NCBI GenBank assembly: GCA_947561395.2
Contig: OX387190.1
Coordinates: 25,910,858-25,974,857, forward strand
DNA length: 64,000 nt
Source: Buxus sempervirens
Taxonomy: Eukaryota > Streptophyta > Magnoliopsida > Buxales > Buxaceae
Reading direction: 5' to 3'
Shown here: in pieces, positions 11,934 through 22,577 of the stretch
Numbering within the stretch: the stretch's first letter is position 1
Layout: every line of letters begins with the position of its first letter
The notes under the pieces: model-generated
Database searches by the model: none
The model's input: only the letters and a program-made list of their open reading frames with translations
What the model was told of the DNA's origin: nothing
Program-made: the position numbers and the translations under genes

Positions 11934-12330
11934 TAATAAAGAGAAGAGGGGGGAATATTCCCTCTAGATTCTAGCCCCCTTTATTTTTCCAAGATTTGTC
12001 CTCCCCAAACAAAACAATCCTCCACTATTTTAAACTAACTACCTCGAGCAGTTTATCTAAGTGGGCCCACGTTTTCTACGTGCGTAGCGCGTGCAGCCCC
12101 TAGATATTATTAAAGGGAAGATGAGGGAATATTCCTTTCAAATTCTGGCCTCCCTATTTTTTTTTCTTCCAATTATTGCCCTCCCTAACTAAAACAATCC
12201 AAAAATATAACCACTCCACTACTCTTTTCACATTCAACCCCACCACTCTTTCCATATTCGAATTTAAACCCCTACTTATATGCTACAATTAAAGATGAAG
12301 ACGTGTAGTATGCACGTGCCACCTGTAGTT
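11934..12330 (+). mobile_element. Two adjacent short Helitron-like elements
   Basis: The first starts TCTATACTATTAATAAAG at 11934, close to the TC-starting 5' end of plant Helitrons, and ends near 12103 with GC-rich, hairpin-capable CGTGCGTAGCGCGTGC followed by CCCCTAG, a CTRR-type end. The second begins at once with ATATTATTAAAGGG, shares AATATTCC and TCTGGCC words with the first, and ends near 12330 with TGCACGTGCCACCTGTAG. Both are non-coding. The base after CTAG is A rather than the expected T, so the call is tentative. Confidence 0.4.
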
Positions 12331-13152
12331 AGAAAATTATTAGAACATAAAGCCACTTTTCAAGAGTTTCGATAACATTAGAAATATAGAGAAAACAGAG
12401 TCGAAGTTTGATGACTTTTTCACGAAGATATCATATATCATATTATGTTTTAGTTTATATTAACAAAATATTAGGTACAAATTAATTAGTTAACTTAGAG
12501 TATCAAAGTAAGTTATTTTGTCTTTCTCTATTTTCTTTTTAAATCTAACTTTTAAAAGAAGAAAGGTTGATCTCAAAAGAAACTTTTCTTAAAGATATTC
12601 TTCCAAAAATCTCAAAATTTGAAAAATTACAATAAAACACCTGTTTTGTGACAATAACTCATTCTAAGCCCCACAAATGAAGGCAAAACGATGCCTTAAT
12701 GCAATTTTTAAAATTCATATGGGGAAAACTCATTCCCAAATTGCAACCAAACATCCATTTTCTAATAAGAACTCATTCTATGCTTTAGAACTCATTTCAA
12801 GAAATAGAATCAGTTCTCAAAATGAACACCAAATGATACATTATTTTTTGAAAATTTATGACACTTAACCTCACTCTCTTAAATGTGAGGCTCCATAATT
12901 TAGAATAATTCTGTGTTACTGCATGATGCCAAGTGATACATATATATACATACGGCCGGAATCAATAGTTGTTTTTGTTTTAGTCTCCGTTACTCTAGTA
13001 TTAGTACCATAGCAGATATGCATTCGTCCTCATTAATATGCCTTCTTGCTGGAGGCCTCTTTGGAGAATAGTTGACTGGAAAAAAAATAAAATAAAAATT
13101 AGCAAGTTGGCAATGTAACATATAAAAAATCTATATCAACTTCCCTATACTT
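12331..13152. other. AT-rich spacer
   Basis: No gene is supported. The region 12660-12850 has repeated GAACTCATT and ACCAAAC words like those at 225-378, so both may be worn copies of one MITE family. Nothing else stands out. Confidence 0.4.
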
Positions 13153-13853
13153 GGGGGTCGTTTGGTAGAGTTTTTGGTTTCTGGTAGAATCAATAATCTA
13201 ACGTTCACTAAGATGTTTAGTAGGGTTTTTGAAAGTTTGATTTTCAAATAAAATGTTAAAATCTAGCCAAAAATCACAATCCATTTTTTATGGGTTTTTA
13301 TAGATTTTGATGGTTAAAAGAATGAAACCAAAGTAGTACGGAGCTATTCATAATGGTGGGTCCTATTTAAACAAAGGAGCTAAAATTCAAAGTATCCAAA
13401 CAAGATTTTGGATTCTGAAAATCAGAATTGAGAATTTAGTTTTTTCAAAATCCAAATTATAATTTAGAAATTTTGTCTCTTCAAAGACATCTAATAAAAT
13501 TGGAACAATATGGCCCCTGTGAAAGGATGACACGCACAAATCTAGAAATGGTCCAAAATTTTTTGCCTTAGTGTCACGATCCACTGAGATTAACCCTCTA
13601 GGGTTAATTGTTAAGAGAAGAACCTTGGGATGAACTATTAACCCATACATTCTGGGTTCAAGACCTCCTTCTATTGCTCTCTAATTTAAATGATACATGG
13701 ACTTTGCAGGTGGATTCATGTATCCGGGGGTTTACTCCCTTAGGGTGGGTCCAATTGAGGCCTTACCTAGAGTAGGTTCCCACGTTACAACCAAAAATAA
13801 ATAAATAAATAAAATTCAAAAGCTAAAAACTAGAAACCCTAGTAAACCACCCC
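13153..13853. mobile_element. hAT-like TIR element, worn
   Basis: The left end begins GGGGGTCGTTTGGTAGAG and the reverse of the right end GGGGTGGTTTACTAGGGTTT, an imperfect inverted repeat typical of plant hAT-type MITEs. The length is about 700 bp with no coding sequence. The 8 bases on either side (CTATACTT, TTAGATAA) are not an obvious duplication. Confidence 0.4.
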
Positions 13854-13886
13854 TTAGATAACTACCTTGATTACATTCTATGACAT

Positions 13887-14311
13887 TGTTTACACCCGCC
13901 GTAGCCCGGCAATAGAATTGTGTCTTACATGGCTATAAGTGTCCCTAAGATAGGGAAGTGGGGTCCATTAAGAAACCCTATTACGTAAGATTGGTTTGGA
14001 AAAAGTCTACAAGATATGGACTTTCTAAAAAGATGGAAAGTGGGGTCCCTCACTTCTTAGAAACATAGGAGGCTTGTGTAATGTGGGGTTTACCTTCTTA
14101 AGAGTGGGTCGTTGGGAGACTTTGTGATTAAGCAAAACAGCTTATAAATAGGGACATGCAGAAAAGGGAAAAAAAACTCTCGATCAACACACAATACAAC
14201 TACAATTAGCTATCCTGGTCTCCTCAAACCACCCTTTTCTCAAGCTATTCTCATAGCATGAAATAGCCTATCCTCCTGTTGCTTCCTATCGCAAAAACAC
14301 ATGAAGATCCC
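13887..14311 (+). promoter_or_regulatory. LTR- or promoter-like fragment split by the 22.4-kb element
   Basis: The stretch starts TGTTTACACCC and has a strong TATA box, CTTATAAATAGGG, at about 14140-14152, followed by leader-like sequence. The same unit resumes at 36719 after the large insertion and reaches a GGTATCA motif at about 36905, which resembles the initiator-Met-tRNA primer site of copia elements. It may be the 5' LTR of a worn copia element. The 3' boundary and any target duplication are not visible, so an ordinary promoter fragment is an alternative. Confidence 0.35.
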
Positions 14312-14401
14312 TGTAGACACCCCAAATTGCACAAACAATCATCAAAAATCATTATCTCCCGGAAAGCCAGCACAGAATTTGAAGAAAATAAATTTTTGCC
14401 T

Positions 14402-14544
14402 GTATCCGAATACTCAATCCGGATACAAGTACCCTTTCCCGTATCCGGATAGTCATACCGGATACGTGTGAGCCTTAGCGTATCCGGTACCATGTACCGG
14501 ATACCTTAAGGCCCTTTGTTATCCGGTCTGATATACCGGATACC
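14402..14544. promoter_or_regulatory. Four palindromes at exact 39-bp period in U3
   Basis: TATCC starts at 14403, 14442, 14481 and 14520, exactly 39 bases apart. Each opens a palindrome of about 25 bases of the form GTATCCGGT-n-ACCGGATAC, with about 14 unrelated bases between units. The array sits about 155 bases upstream of the TATA box. Such spacing suggests a row of dimeric factor sites or another phased structure. The function is unknown. In the 3' LTR the first palindrome has lost 13 bases. Confidence 0.85.
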
Positions 14545-14698
14545 TTAAGTTTGCTCAAAATTAGGGTTTTCCGAGAGCTTTTCACTTTTACCATCATGTC
14601 CCTCATTAAATGAGGGGAAATCGCGGAAATAACCTTAGGGTTTAGGTTGGAAGGGTTCTAGACATTAAGTTGTGTCTACCAATGACCTTAGCCCTTGC

Positions 14699-14709
14699 CT
14701 ATAAATAGG
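14699..14709 (+). promoter_or_regulatory. TATA box of the 5' LTR
   Basis: CTATAAATAGG is a near-perfect plant TATA box, and the equivalent is kept in the 3' LTR (about 34830) and in weaker form in the solo LTR (about 9776). Transcription should begin some 30 bases downstream, around 14730, close to a short reading frame that opens with ATG at 14728. Confidence 0.75.
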
Positions 14710-14811
14710 AGCATCCTCCTTGAGCAAATGAGACACAACTCTTGTTTTGAATTCTCGCAAAGAAGAACTCCAAGAGAAGAAGAAAACCGCTGTGGAATCG
14801 CCTCCAGCACT

Positions 14812-14820
14812 CAGGTAAGC
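14812..14820 (+). promoter_or_regulatory. Splice donor in the LTR leader
   Basis: CAG/GTAAGC, with the exon ending at 14814, is an excellent plant donor about 110 bases after the TATA box. It is kept at the same place in the 3' LTR and in the diverged solo LTR (9894/9895). A matching acceptor, TTATTTGCAG, ends at 19519, 35 bases before the first gag ATG. Splicing would remove a 4.7-kb leader including the primer-binding site and tandem repeats, giving a short gag-pol mRNA beside the unspliced genome. This is inference from sites alone. Confidence 0.5.
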
Positions 14821-16588
14821 CTCAACTTTTCTTTTATTTTCTGTCTTTACATTCCTAGATCTAGATCTCTTCTTCTACCTTTCTGTAGTGTAAAGCCTTG
14901 TTTGTATGTGTGGAAATCCTTCCCCGGCTCAAAGTATCTCAAGACTCCCCTAGCCGTAAAACGTGAAGGCGGATTTAGGAGAAACGAGACTGGGGATTGA
15001 CCCTAGTGCTAGAACCTATGTAGCATAAGGCCTTTTTGATTGATTGTAAACCGTTCCATATTCAAAGTACCCTTGATTATCTTAAAGAGAACAGAGAGAA
15101 ACGATAATGGAACGAAACCCTAGGCTATGCTAGAACCTATTTTATTGAATCTATATGCATGTGTATGGATCTTGCTAGGTTTTTTTTCACTTTTGCACAC
15201 ATATCACTATTTTGGCGGGATAGGCTCATATTTGGGGTTTATTGCATTTATTGTGATAAATCTCAAATAAATGGCCTCAATCAATTCTGGAATGCCTTTC
15301 GGATGATTTTGAAGTATTTGTGTTCATCTTATACGAATTTCATTTTTATCAATTTTCGGATTTGGTTTTTACTCAAAAATGGCTTAACTTGACAGCACCT
15401 GTACCCTTACTTCGGACGTCCGTAACTTCATCATCCGGATGAATTTTGGGACGATTTCAGAACCATGGGAAAGGTGAGGCTGTCTAGTTTATGCCCACCA
15501 AATTTCATAAATTTCTATCTAGCCGATTTTTGACACTTCTCTGTCGAAGTTAAGTGGACAGTTCAGGTCCAAGTACAGAACTTGTCACTTCGACGGACCG
15601 CCATGTGTTCGTTTTAAGTCCGATTCGAGTGATTTTTGTTTCTGAGTACTCCTTTATGAGTCTATTTTCAAATCCAGTTGGTTTCATAATTTTTGGATTC
15701 CATTTGAATTATTGGTAGCCGATTTACTCAGAACTGCTCATTTGCATTTTTCTGGGTAAATCTGTGATCTTCGGGGCCTGTTCGGGAGACCACCCAAGGC
15801 ACGTCCGAAGGGATTTTTGTATGAGGCTAGTTTCTCTGGAAAGATGGCCATACAGACTTCCATCACACCAAATTTCACAGATTTCTATGTAGTGGATTTT
15901 TCTAGACAATTTTCCAAAGTTGCCCACTTACCACTTTTAAAAATCCCCAGCAGCAACTTCAAAGGAGCATAACTCCTAGATTTTTCACCGGAATGAAGTG
16001 AAATTTTGCATGAAACTCTTATTTACCTTAATCTTTCAAATAGAGTTGGTTTGAATCAATTTGAAATTGGATTTGAATAATTTCAAGACAAAGGATCTTA
16101 CTTTTTACCAAAATTCCCGGATTTGCCTCAACTTGGTTTTTGCCACTTTTGCTTTGATTTCCATCTTTTGAGATATTCCAGAAGTGATATTGACATAAAA
16201 TATGATCTAAAATCCATTTAGATCTTCATATGAAAATATCATACATTGTTCCTTTTTCAAGGCTTTTTCATGATTTTTAGCAAGCTTCTTATTTTCTTTT
16301 TAGCATGAACATACACTTGGCAACCACTTCGTGTGGATGAATGGGGGTGCCTAACACCTTCCCCCGTTCATAATCTAATCCCCTTACCCATCTCTGGACT
16401 TGATTTTCAAGTAGGGTTATTTTTATCCTAGAATTTGTCTTTTGGCTATTTTTGCCTACTTTTGAAATCTTTGGTGTCCATTCTCACCCCAAAATCATGA
16501 ATGGTGGCGACTCTCCCAATTTTTGCGTTGAGCCCGTGTGTTGACGGAGGGACGATCACTCCGGTGATTTTTTCCCATGTCTCACAAC

Positions 16589-16606
16589 TGGCGATTCTGC
16601 TGGGGA
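16589..16606 (+). other. Primer-binding site
   Basis: TGGCGATTCTGCTGGGGA begins two bases after the LTR end. Its position and its TGG start fit pairing with the 3' CCA end of a tRNA. Ogre-type elements are known for a tRNA-Arg-type primer and this sequence looks of that kind, but the tRNA identity is not checked. Confidence 0.75.
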
Positions 16607-18447
16607 CTTGTGGATTTAAGCCATTTTGTGTATATTCATGCTTTTTCTTCACTTTTGAATGCTTGCTATTTTGTTTACTTTATTGGTGTATATTGGTGTA
16701 TTCTAAATCTGATTGGGATACTTTTAAATTTTACATTGATGAAGGCATGTGTGTATGCTTGGATATGCTAAGGATCATGTTTAGGGCCTTACTTTGTTGT
16801 GCATGCCTACTTGTTTTTGTTTGCCTTGTGTTAGGAGGTTCTTAGTGCTATTATTTGAGCATGAAAACATTGAGCAAAAAATGGTAAATTCAGTTGCCAT
16901 CATATGAGTTTTCAAGCATGTTTTTACCATCAAAACTCTCCTTATACCAAGTCAAGTAATTGGTAAATGTTTGGGCATTAATTTGGGGTATAAGTGATGC
17001 ACTTTTGAGCATGAGAAATCTGAAAATTTTAGCGCATATTTCTGGAGATTTTAAGCATGTTTTACCTCATTGAAACACTTTGGTATCATGTCAAGTAGTG
17101 CTAAAATTTTAGGCTCCAATTTGGGGTAGAAATGGTACACTTTGAGCATGAAAAAGAGCATGAAATCTGGGATTTTAGGGAATGCTTTTGAGTTTCAAGC
17201 ATGCTTACATGATTTAATGGTTGTTTGTACAAATGACATGTTTTGTATAACACTTTTTGGGCATGTAATATTTTTTGTGCATATTTAGTTGTTTTGGTGC
17301 TTGCTTGCTTGTATTTGGCTTCATTATTTTGTCATATATGCCTTGGCTTGAAATTGAATGCATGGCTACGAAAAAGAGTGGCAAGGGGCTGGGACGTTGT
17401 GAATGTTACCACAATTTTAAATTGCACTTGAGCACTTGAAACAATTTGCACAGCCTACCCTTTACCTATTAGGAAGTTGAACCATGAATGTGTGTAACTT
17501 GGCGCACCGAGGTCGTGACTTCGGAAAGCGAAAGTGAAAACATTTACCTTAGAATTTGGGTCAATGATGTGATGACAATGGGATCTGTGATTCGATTCCG
17601 GGCATCACTAGACTTGAGTTCTAAGTTGCCAATTAAGCCAAAACCCAAAAAACCATACGCTTGAAGGTGGAGAAACACGTTTTCAGCTAAAAGCACACAA
17701 TTGCGTTTGGGGAATTGGGTGTAAATGTGGGAAGGCCGTTTGCATGTTTTACAGGCCAAGGTATAATGTGAATATCATATGGAATGAAGGTAATACAAGG
17801 TGGCAAGGTAAAGCCATGTTCTTTTCCTAAGTTTAGGGAATTTTGCAAGTATGATGTCCAAGCCCAATTTGGGGCAAGTTTTGAAGGTCAAATTAAGGTG
17901 AACATCAATTGGGAATGAAAAAAAACTAATCTGGTGAAAAAATGAGTCAAAAAAGGCCATTTCGGCAATAACCGACAACTCAGGCCGGTTAATAACAGCT
18001 CTAATCGTATCCGGTACATATTTCCGGATACAAAGACATATGCGGATATCCGGTTAGGTTGACCGGATACAGTAAGGCATATTCTTATCCGGAATAGTAT
18101 ACCGGATACATTCAAAAAATGCACAAATTGGCTTTTCAGCCCAAATTTTCAAAATAAAATGCCTAAAACACTGTGGATAATCCTTAGGCACCCCGAAAAG
18201 AACATAAGAAATGTTCCCAAAAATACAAAATCAAAAAAAAAAAAGAGAAAAAAATACAAAAGGAAAAAAACAAAAAAAAGAATAAAATAAAATATTCTTT
18301 CAGGGTTTAACCTAAGTCTGAAACTCAAAAAGGAAACCAAGGTGTCATTTTTTTTTGACACCAACTCAACTCAAACATGTGTCAATCAAACTCTGGAACT
18401 TGAAAACTGAGAAAATTCAGCAAATTTGAAGAAGAAAAAAAAAACCT
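16607..18447 (+). other. Long non-coding 5' leader with about 150-bp repeats
   Basis: No gene is supported in this part. Units of about 150 bases starting near 16859, 17006 and 17145 share GAGCATGA, TTTCAAGCATGTTTTACC, AAGTCAAGTA and AATTTGGGGTA in the same order and are diverged tandem copies. Short frames such as 16501-16845 and 17243-17431 are hydrophobic chance frames. The long leader is typical of Tat/Ogre elements, some of which have an extra frame here. I see no such frame in this copy. Confidence 0.55.
17968..18112. promoter_or_regulatory. Four palindromes at 39-bp period in the 5' leader
   Basis: Units start at 17969, 18008, 18047 and 18086, again exactly 39 bases apart. The first is a variant (TAACCGACA...GGCCGGTTA). 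The other three are TATCCGG...CCGGATAC types. The array is far from the LTR TATA box and no antisense gene adjoins it, so it may be a remnant of a lost antisense unit or part of the leader structure. Confidence 0.75.
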
Positions 18448-19325
18448 TTGGTTGGTTATTTTTATCAATCAAATCAAAAAAAAATGAAAACCTTGGTTGG
18501 TTATTTTTATCAATCAAATCAAAAAAAGTGGGACACTTGGAAGCCCTAGAATATTCCATGAAAACCTTGGTTGGTTATTTTTATCAATCAAATCAAATAA
18601 AAAAAATGAAAACCTTTGGTTGGTTATTTTTATCAATCAAATCAAAAAAAGTGGGACACTTGGAAGCCCTAGAATATTCCAAGACACCTTTGATTGGTTA
18701 TTTTTATCAATCAAATCAAAACATTTGTGGGATACTTGGATAGAATATTCCAAGACACCTTTGGTTGGTTATTTTTATCAATCAAATCAAAACATTTGTG
18801 GGATACTTGGAAGCCCTAGAATATTCCAAGACACCTTTGGTTGGTTATTTTTATCAATCAAATCAAAACATTTGTGGGATACTTGGATAGAATATTCCAA
18901 GACACCTTTGGTTGGTTATTTTTATCAATCAAATCAAAACATTTGTGGGATACTTGGATAGAATATTCTAAGACACCTTTGGTTGGTTATTTTTATCAAT
19001 CAAATCAAAACATTTGTGGGATACTTGGAAGCCCTAGAATATTCCAAGACACCTTTGGTTGGTTATTTTTATCAATCAGATCAAAATAAAAAAAAAAAGT
19101 GGGACACTTGGAAGCCCTAGAATATTCCATGAAACCTTTGGTTGGTTATTTTTATCAATCAAATCAAAACATTTTTGGGACCCTTGGAAGATTCCATGAA
19201 AACCTTGGTTGGTTATTTTTATCAATCAAATAAAAAAAAAATGAAAACCTTGGTTGGTTATTTTTATCAATCAAATCAAAAAAAAAATTTATGGGACCCT
19301 TGGAAGCCCTAGAATATTCCAACAC
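18446..19325 (+). repeat. Minisatellite in the 5' leader, about 13 copies
   Basis: The core TTGGTTGGTTATTTTTATC followed by AATCAAATCAAA occurs about 13 times (near 18448, 18492, 18567, 18617, 18688, 18761, 18836, 18906, 18977, 19054, 19136, 19205, 19249). Full units are about 70-80 bases and include GGGATACTTGG, an optional AAGCCCTAG, AATATTCCA and AGACACC. Shorter units lack parts. The open frames across this region are products of the repeat and are not genes. Tandem repeats in untranslated parts of Ogre-like elements are known seeds of satellite DNA. Confidence 0.9.
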
Positions 19326-19554
19326 AAAATCAAAACAACAAAAAAAAAAAAACAAAAAAAAACAAAAAAACAAAAAATCAAAAAAATCTGGATTGGTGTT
19401 CACCTAACCTACTGGTTTACATATATAGGGGTGTGACTCAAGTTAAATGGAAGCTAACATGTTCTATTCATTTTTTACTCAGGTACATTTACTTTCGACC
19501 TAGGTGCACTTATTTGCAGTCATTGCTCCCGTGACCAGATCCAAAGCAAGAGCC

Positions 19555-21783
19555 ATGAATACTGAGGAGAACCAAGCCCAAGCTACCGTCCCAGCTCAGG
19601 ACTTTACTCAGCTGCAGGAGCAAGTGGCCGGTCTGGCCAAAATGCTGGGAGACTTACTGGCGGCTCAAGCCCAGCAGGCCCAAGCCCAAAATCAGACGTC
19701 GACTTCTCATCCGGCACCGCCACCTCAGGCCTATATTCCGCCTCCAGCTCAGCCCATGCCTGAGCCCATTTCTGAACCAGTCCCTGAGCCCATTCTGATC
19801 AGGGAAAATACAGTAGAGTCTGAGAAAGAGCTGGAAAAAGAAAAGGCCCGAGATGAGATGGAAAAGAAAATGCTGCTGAGGATAGAAAGAATCCAGGCAG
19901 AGCTGAAAGAGGTGAAGGGGGGAGGCAGCCATGCAGGCACCACCTTCGAGGACCTGTGCATGTACCCGGACGTCTGTCTACCGGCTAAGTTCAGGTGCCC
20001 GGATTTTGACAAGTTTGATGGCACGGGCTGCCCATTAAGCCATCTGAAACTATACTGCGGGGCCCTGTGCCAGTTTGGCCGGGACGATGGAATACTGATC
20101 CAGCTCTTCCAGAGGAGTCTGACCGGGTCAGCCCTTCGGTGGTTCGCTACAGTGGACCATGGAAGGATTAGAAGGTGGAAGGACTTGGCTGATGCTTTCT
20201 TGGACCAGTACAAGTTCAACTCTGAGATCATGCCGGACCGGTACGACATGATGAGGATGACCAAGGGGAAGGATAAACCGGTATGGCAGTACGCCAAGAG
20301 ATGGAGAGAGGCCGCCTCCCAGGTCAGGCCACCTATGCAAGAGCCGGAGATGATCTCCACATTTATGGGCACACTAGGGCAGCCATTTTACAACCATCTG
20401 GTCGGTCAGATAACCACCAACTTTGCAGCCCTGGTGCAGGTGGCTAACCGGATTGAAGAAGGGGTCAGGTCAGGACGGCTGATAGACTACTCTACTCTGA
20501 CTGGGCAGTCTGATTCCTCTGCCTCCATGGCCCAGAAGAAAGGGGCCGGGTTTAAAAAGACGGGGGCCCGAAAAGAAGGGGAGGTGAACCTGGTCCAGGC
20601 TCCTCCAGCTAAGAAGCCACTTCACGTCAACATCTCGGCACCCCAACAGGCCCAGCAGGCCCAGCAGTCGTACCAGACCCCGCTGAATGTCAACTTCTCT
20701 CCCTCTGTGCCAGCTAACACAAGGAGGACCTTTACTAAGGAGGAGCGGGATGCCTGGTTCGCAGCAAGGAAGAACCGGGTTTTCACCCCTCTACCAATAT
20801 CTCTTTCCCAACCATTGCCAATCCTGCTAAAAGGTGAATACTTGACTCTGAAGGAGCCTAACCCAAATGCCCCGAAGGGGAGAAATTTTGACACATCGGT
20901 CACCTGTGATCTCCACATGGGTGCACCGGGGCATTCTACCGATACCTGCTGGGTATTGAAGCATGCGGTCCAGGACCTGTTGGACCAGAAGGCCTTAGTG
21001 TTTAACACTGCTGCACCCGCCCCGTCCGGGAATGATATTGGGCAGAACCCTCTGCCCTACCACAATGGGGCAGGCCCATCCAACTCCATCACTGCCATAT
21101 CCACCACCAGAAGGGCCTTTGACCCATCTCAGCTTATAGCTCCTGTGGGGACTACAGTCCAGGTCCGATTCTTCCCAGAGGAGGACGAAGAGGAGATCAA
21201 CATGGTCTCCCAAGAAAATAATCTTGCTGCTGAGGACATAAGCTCCTCCTTAAACCGGGTCTCTTCTCTGATGGCCCAGATAAATACTGCAAGGCCCCCA
21301 TTGGTCTTCAATTGCAGTCCACCCACTTGTTCCCCATCCAAGCCGTCTAAGGCTCCACTGGTCATCAATCTTGACCCCACCACTGCTTCCATCACTTCTT
21401 CTGTCCCCACAAATTCCAAACTTCAACCCTTGGTTGTAAATGTGCAGCCAGCCCATGCTATCCCTAAACCGGCCCATACATCCCGGTCCAGACTCCAGCC
21501 ATTAGTGGTTAACATCCCTAAACTAGCCTATTCTGAGGCCGCTGTACCATGGAATTACAGCGAGGGAATCACGGCTACGGTTCCAATGGTCAAGGACCAG
21601 AACCAGGAGGAGGTGAACCTCATGACGAGGTCAGGGAGATGTGCAGAGGGTGAAGAGAAAGAAAAAGAGACAGAAGTAGAGAAAGAGAAAAAAGAAAATG
21701 AAGAAAAAAGAAAACAGAAAGGAAAAAATAAAGTGGGAGAAGACACCCCCAGGGTGCAGAAAATGAGGCAGCAGACCTCATAA
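19555..21783 (+). CDS. gag: Gag polyprotein
   Basis: The structural protein packages the RNA. The frame is open from 19504, but 19555 is the first ATG. The N-terminus has a glutamine-rich coiled-coil-like stretch and a proline run. The middle (about codons 165-305 of the open frame) is a Retrotrans_gag domain, with GSALRWFATV, WKDLADAFLDQY and WQYAKRWREAA blocks. A knuckle-like C-X3-H-X5-GH-X4-C motif starts at 20905. The tail is lysine/glutamate-rich. It stops at TAA 21781-21783. The protease continues in another frame, entered between 21732 and 21781, so expression needs a frameshift or this copy carries an indel. Confidence 0.88.
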   Translation: MNTEENQAQATVPAQDFTQLQEQVAGLAKMLGDLLAAQAQQAQAQNQTSTSHPAPPPQAYIPPPAQPMPEPISEPVPEPILIRENTVESEKELEKEKARDEMEKKMLLRIERIQAELKEVKGGGSHAGTTFEDLCMYPDVCLPAKFRCPDFDKFDGTGCPLSHLKLYCGALCQFGRDDGILIQLFQRSLTGSALRWFATVDHGRIRRWKDLADAFLDQYKFNSEIMPDRYDMMRMTKGKDKPVWQYAKRWREAASQVRPPMQEPEMISTFMGTLGQPFYNHLVGQITTNFAALVQVANRIEEGVRSGRLIDYSTLTGQSDSSASMAQKKGAGFKKTGARKEGEVNLVQAPPAKKPLHVNISAPQQAQQAQQSYQTPLNVNFSPSVPANTRRTFTKEERDAWFAARKNRVFTPLPISLSQPLPILLKGEYLTLKEPNPNAPKGRNFDTSVTCDLHMGAPGHSTDTCWVLKHAVQDLLDQKALVFNTAAPAPSGNDIGQNPLPYHNGAGPSNSITAISTTRRAFDPSQLIAPVGTTVQVRFFPEEDEEEINMVSQENNLAAEDISSSLNRVSSLMAQINTARPPLVFNCSPPTCSPSKPSKAPLVINLDPTTASITSSVPTNSKLQPLVVNVQPAHAIPKPAHTSRSRLQPLVVNIPKLAYSEAAVPWNYSEGITATVPMVKDQNQEEVNLMTRSGRCAEGEEKEKETEVEKEKKENEEKRKQKGKNKVGEDTPRVQKMRQQTS

Positions 21784-22577
21784 AAATAATAAAGAAAAGT
21801 GAATTCAATCTTGTGGACCAGCTAAACAAGGTCCCGGCCCAGATTTCAATACTGGGCCTTTTGCTGAATTCTGAAAAGCATAGGGATGCATTGTTAAGGG
21901 TGCTACAGAGTGCACACGTATCCCAGACCATTGATCCGGACCAGCTTGGTAAAATGGTTGGTCAAATCTTGTCACATAATGTGATAAGTTTCTCAGAGGG
22001 TGAGATCAGCCCAGGTGGGTGTTATCATGTGGACCCTTTGCACATCACTGTGCTTTGTAAGGGCTGCATGGTTGCACGGGTTTTAATTGACAACGGGTCG
22101 GCATTAAACGTTTGCCCGTTAATCACTTTTACCAAGCTGGGCCTGGACCAGTCAAGGATCAAAAGAAATGGGCGGATAGTTAGGGCTTTTGATAGCTCCA
22201 AGACCCACTCCCTAGGGGAGATTGAACTGCCGGTCACAATTGGGCCGAATATATTTAACATCACATTTGAGGTGATGGATATACCCGCAGCCTTCAATCT
22301 GCTCCTAGGAAGGCCGTGGATACATTCGGCTAGGGCAATACCATCCACGCTCCACCAGAGGGTGAAATATATAAGAGGGCAAAGGGTGATAACAGTCCTA
22401 GCCGAAAACTTGGTGCCGCCCATCGTGTCACCTGATGTACCCTTGATCAATGTGGACCTAACTGTCGACAAGATTGCATTCCACTCATTCCAATTTGAGG
22501 CGGTCAATTACATACCTGGGGGTGTGAGAAAAAGAAGGAGAAAGGGACCACTGCAGAAAAGATGGTCAAGAAAGTGA
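21783..22577 (+). CDS. pro: Aspartic protease segment of the polyprotein
   Basis: The segment cuts the polyprotein. It opens with IIKKSEFNLVDQLNK and PAQISILGLLLNSE, a block found before the protease in Tat-type elements, then carries the retropepsin active site VLIDNGSALNV (aspartate codon at 22089) and the second conserved region LLLGRPWIHS. No ATG is needed, because it should be read as a continuation of gag, but the frame differs from gag. It runs on past the domain and is overtaken by another frame at the GGGGG run 22518-22522, probably by a one-base indel. Confidence 0.85.
   Translation, partial: KIIKKSEFNLVDQLNKVPAQISILGLLLNSEKHRDALLRVLQSAHVSQTIDPDQLGKMVGQILSHNVISFSEGEISPGGCYHVDPLHITVLCKGCMVARVLIDNGSALNVCPLITFTKLGLDQSRIKRNGRIVRAFDSSKTHSLGEIELPVTIGPNIFNITFEVMDIPAAFNLLLGRPWIHSARAIPSTLHQRVKYIRGQRVITVLAENLVPPIVSPDVPLINVDLTVDKIAFHSFQFEAVNYIPGGVRKRRRKGPLQKRWSRK

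Larger units (their letters stand above)
14312..16586 (+). repeat. 5' LTR of the 22.4-kb element (family A)
   Basis: The LTR starts TGTAGACACC and ends GTCTCACA. In order it contains four 39-bp-spaced palindromes (14403-14544), a TATA box (14699-14709), a strong splice donor (14814/14815), repeated segments with TAACTTCATCATCCGG / CATAACTCC words (about 15400-16000) and a conserved 3' part with CACTTGGCAACCACTTCG. By its TATA position, U3 is about 0.4 kb and most of the LTR is transcribed. It pairs with 34456-36718. Confidence 0.95.

Noticed and set aside
14402..14544. The regular palindrome arrays could be read as a CRISPR-like repeat array.
   Set aside because: This is plant nuclear DNA, the repeats are self-complementary with only four units, the spacers are about 14 bases, and there are no cas genes.
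18426..19089. Overlapping plus-strand open frames with repeated WLFLSIKSK / GYFYQSNQ words.
   Set aside because: They are readings of the minisatellite in different frames, not a repeat protein.
19749..20372. A 207-codon minus-strand open frame inside gag.
   Set aside because: It is the shadow of the gag frame: no domain, and composition follows from the GC-rich sense codons.
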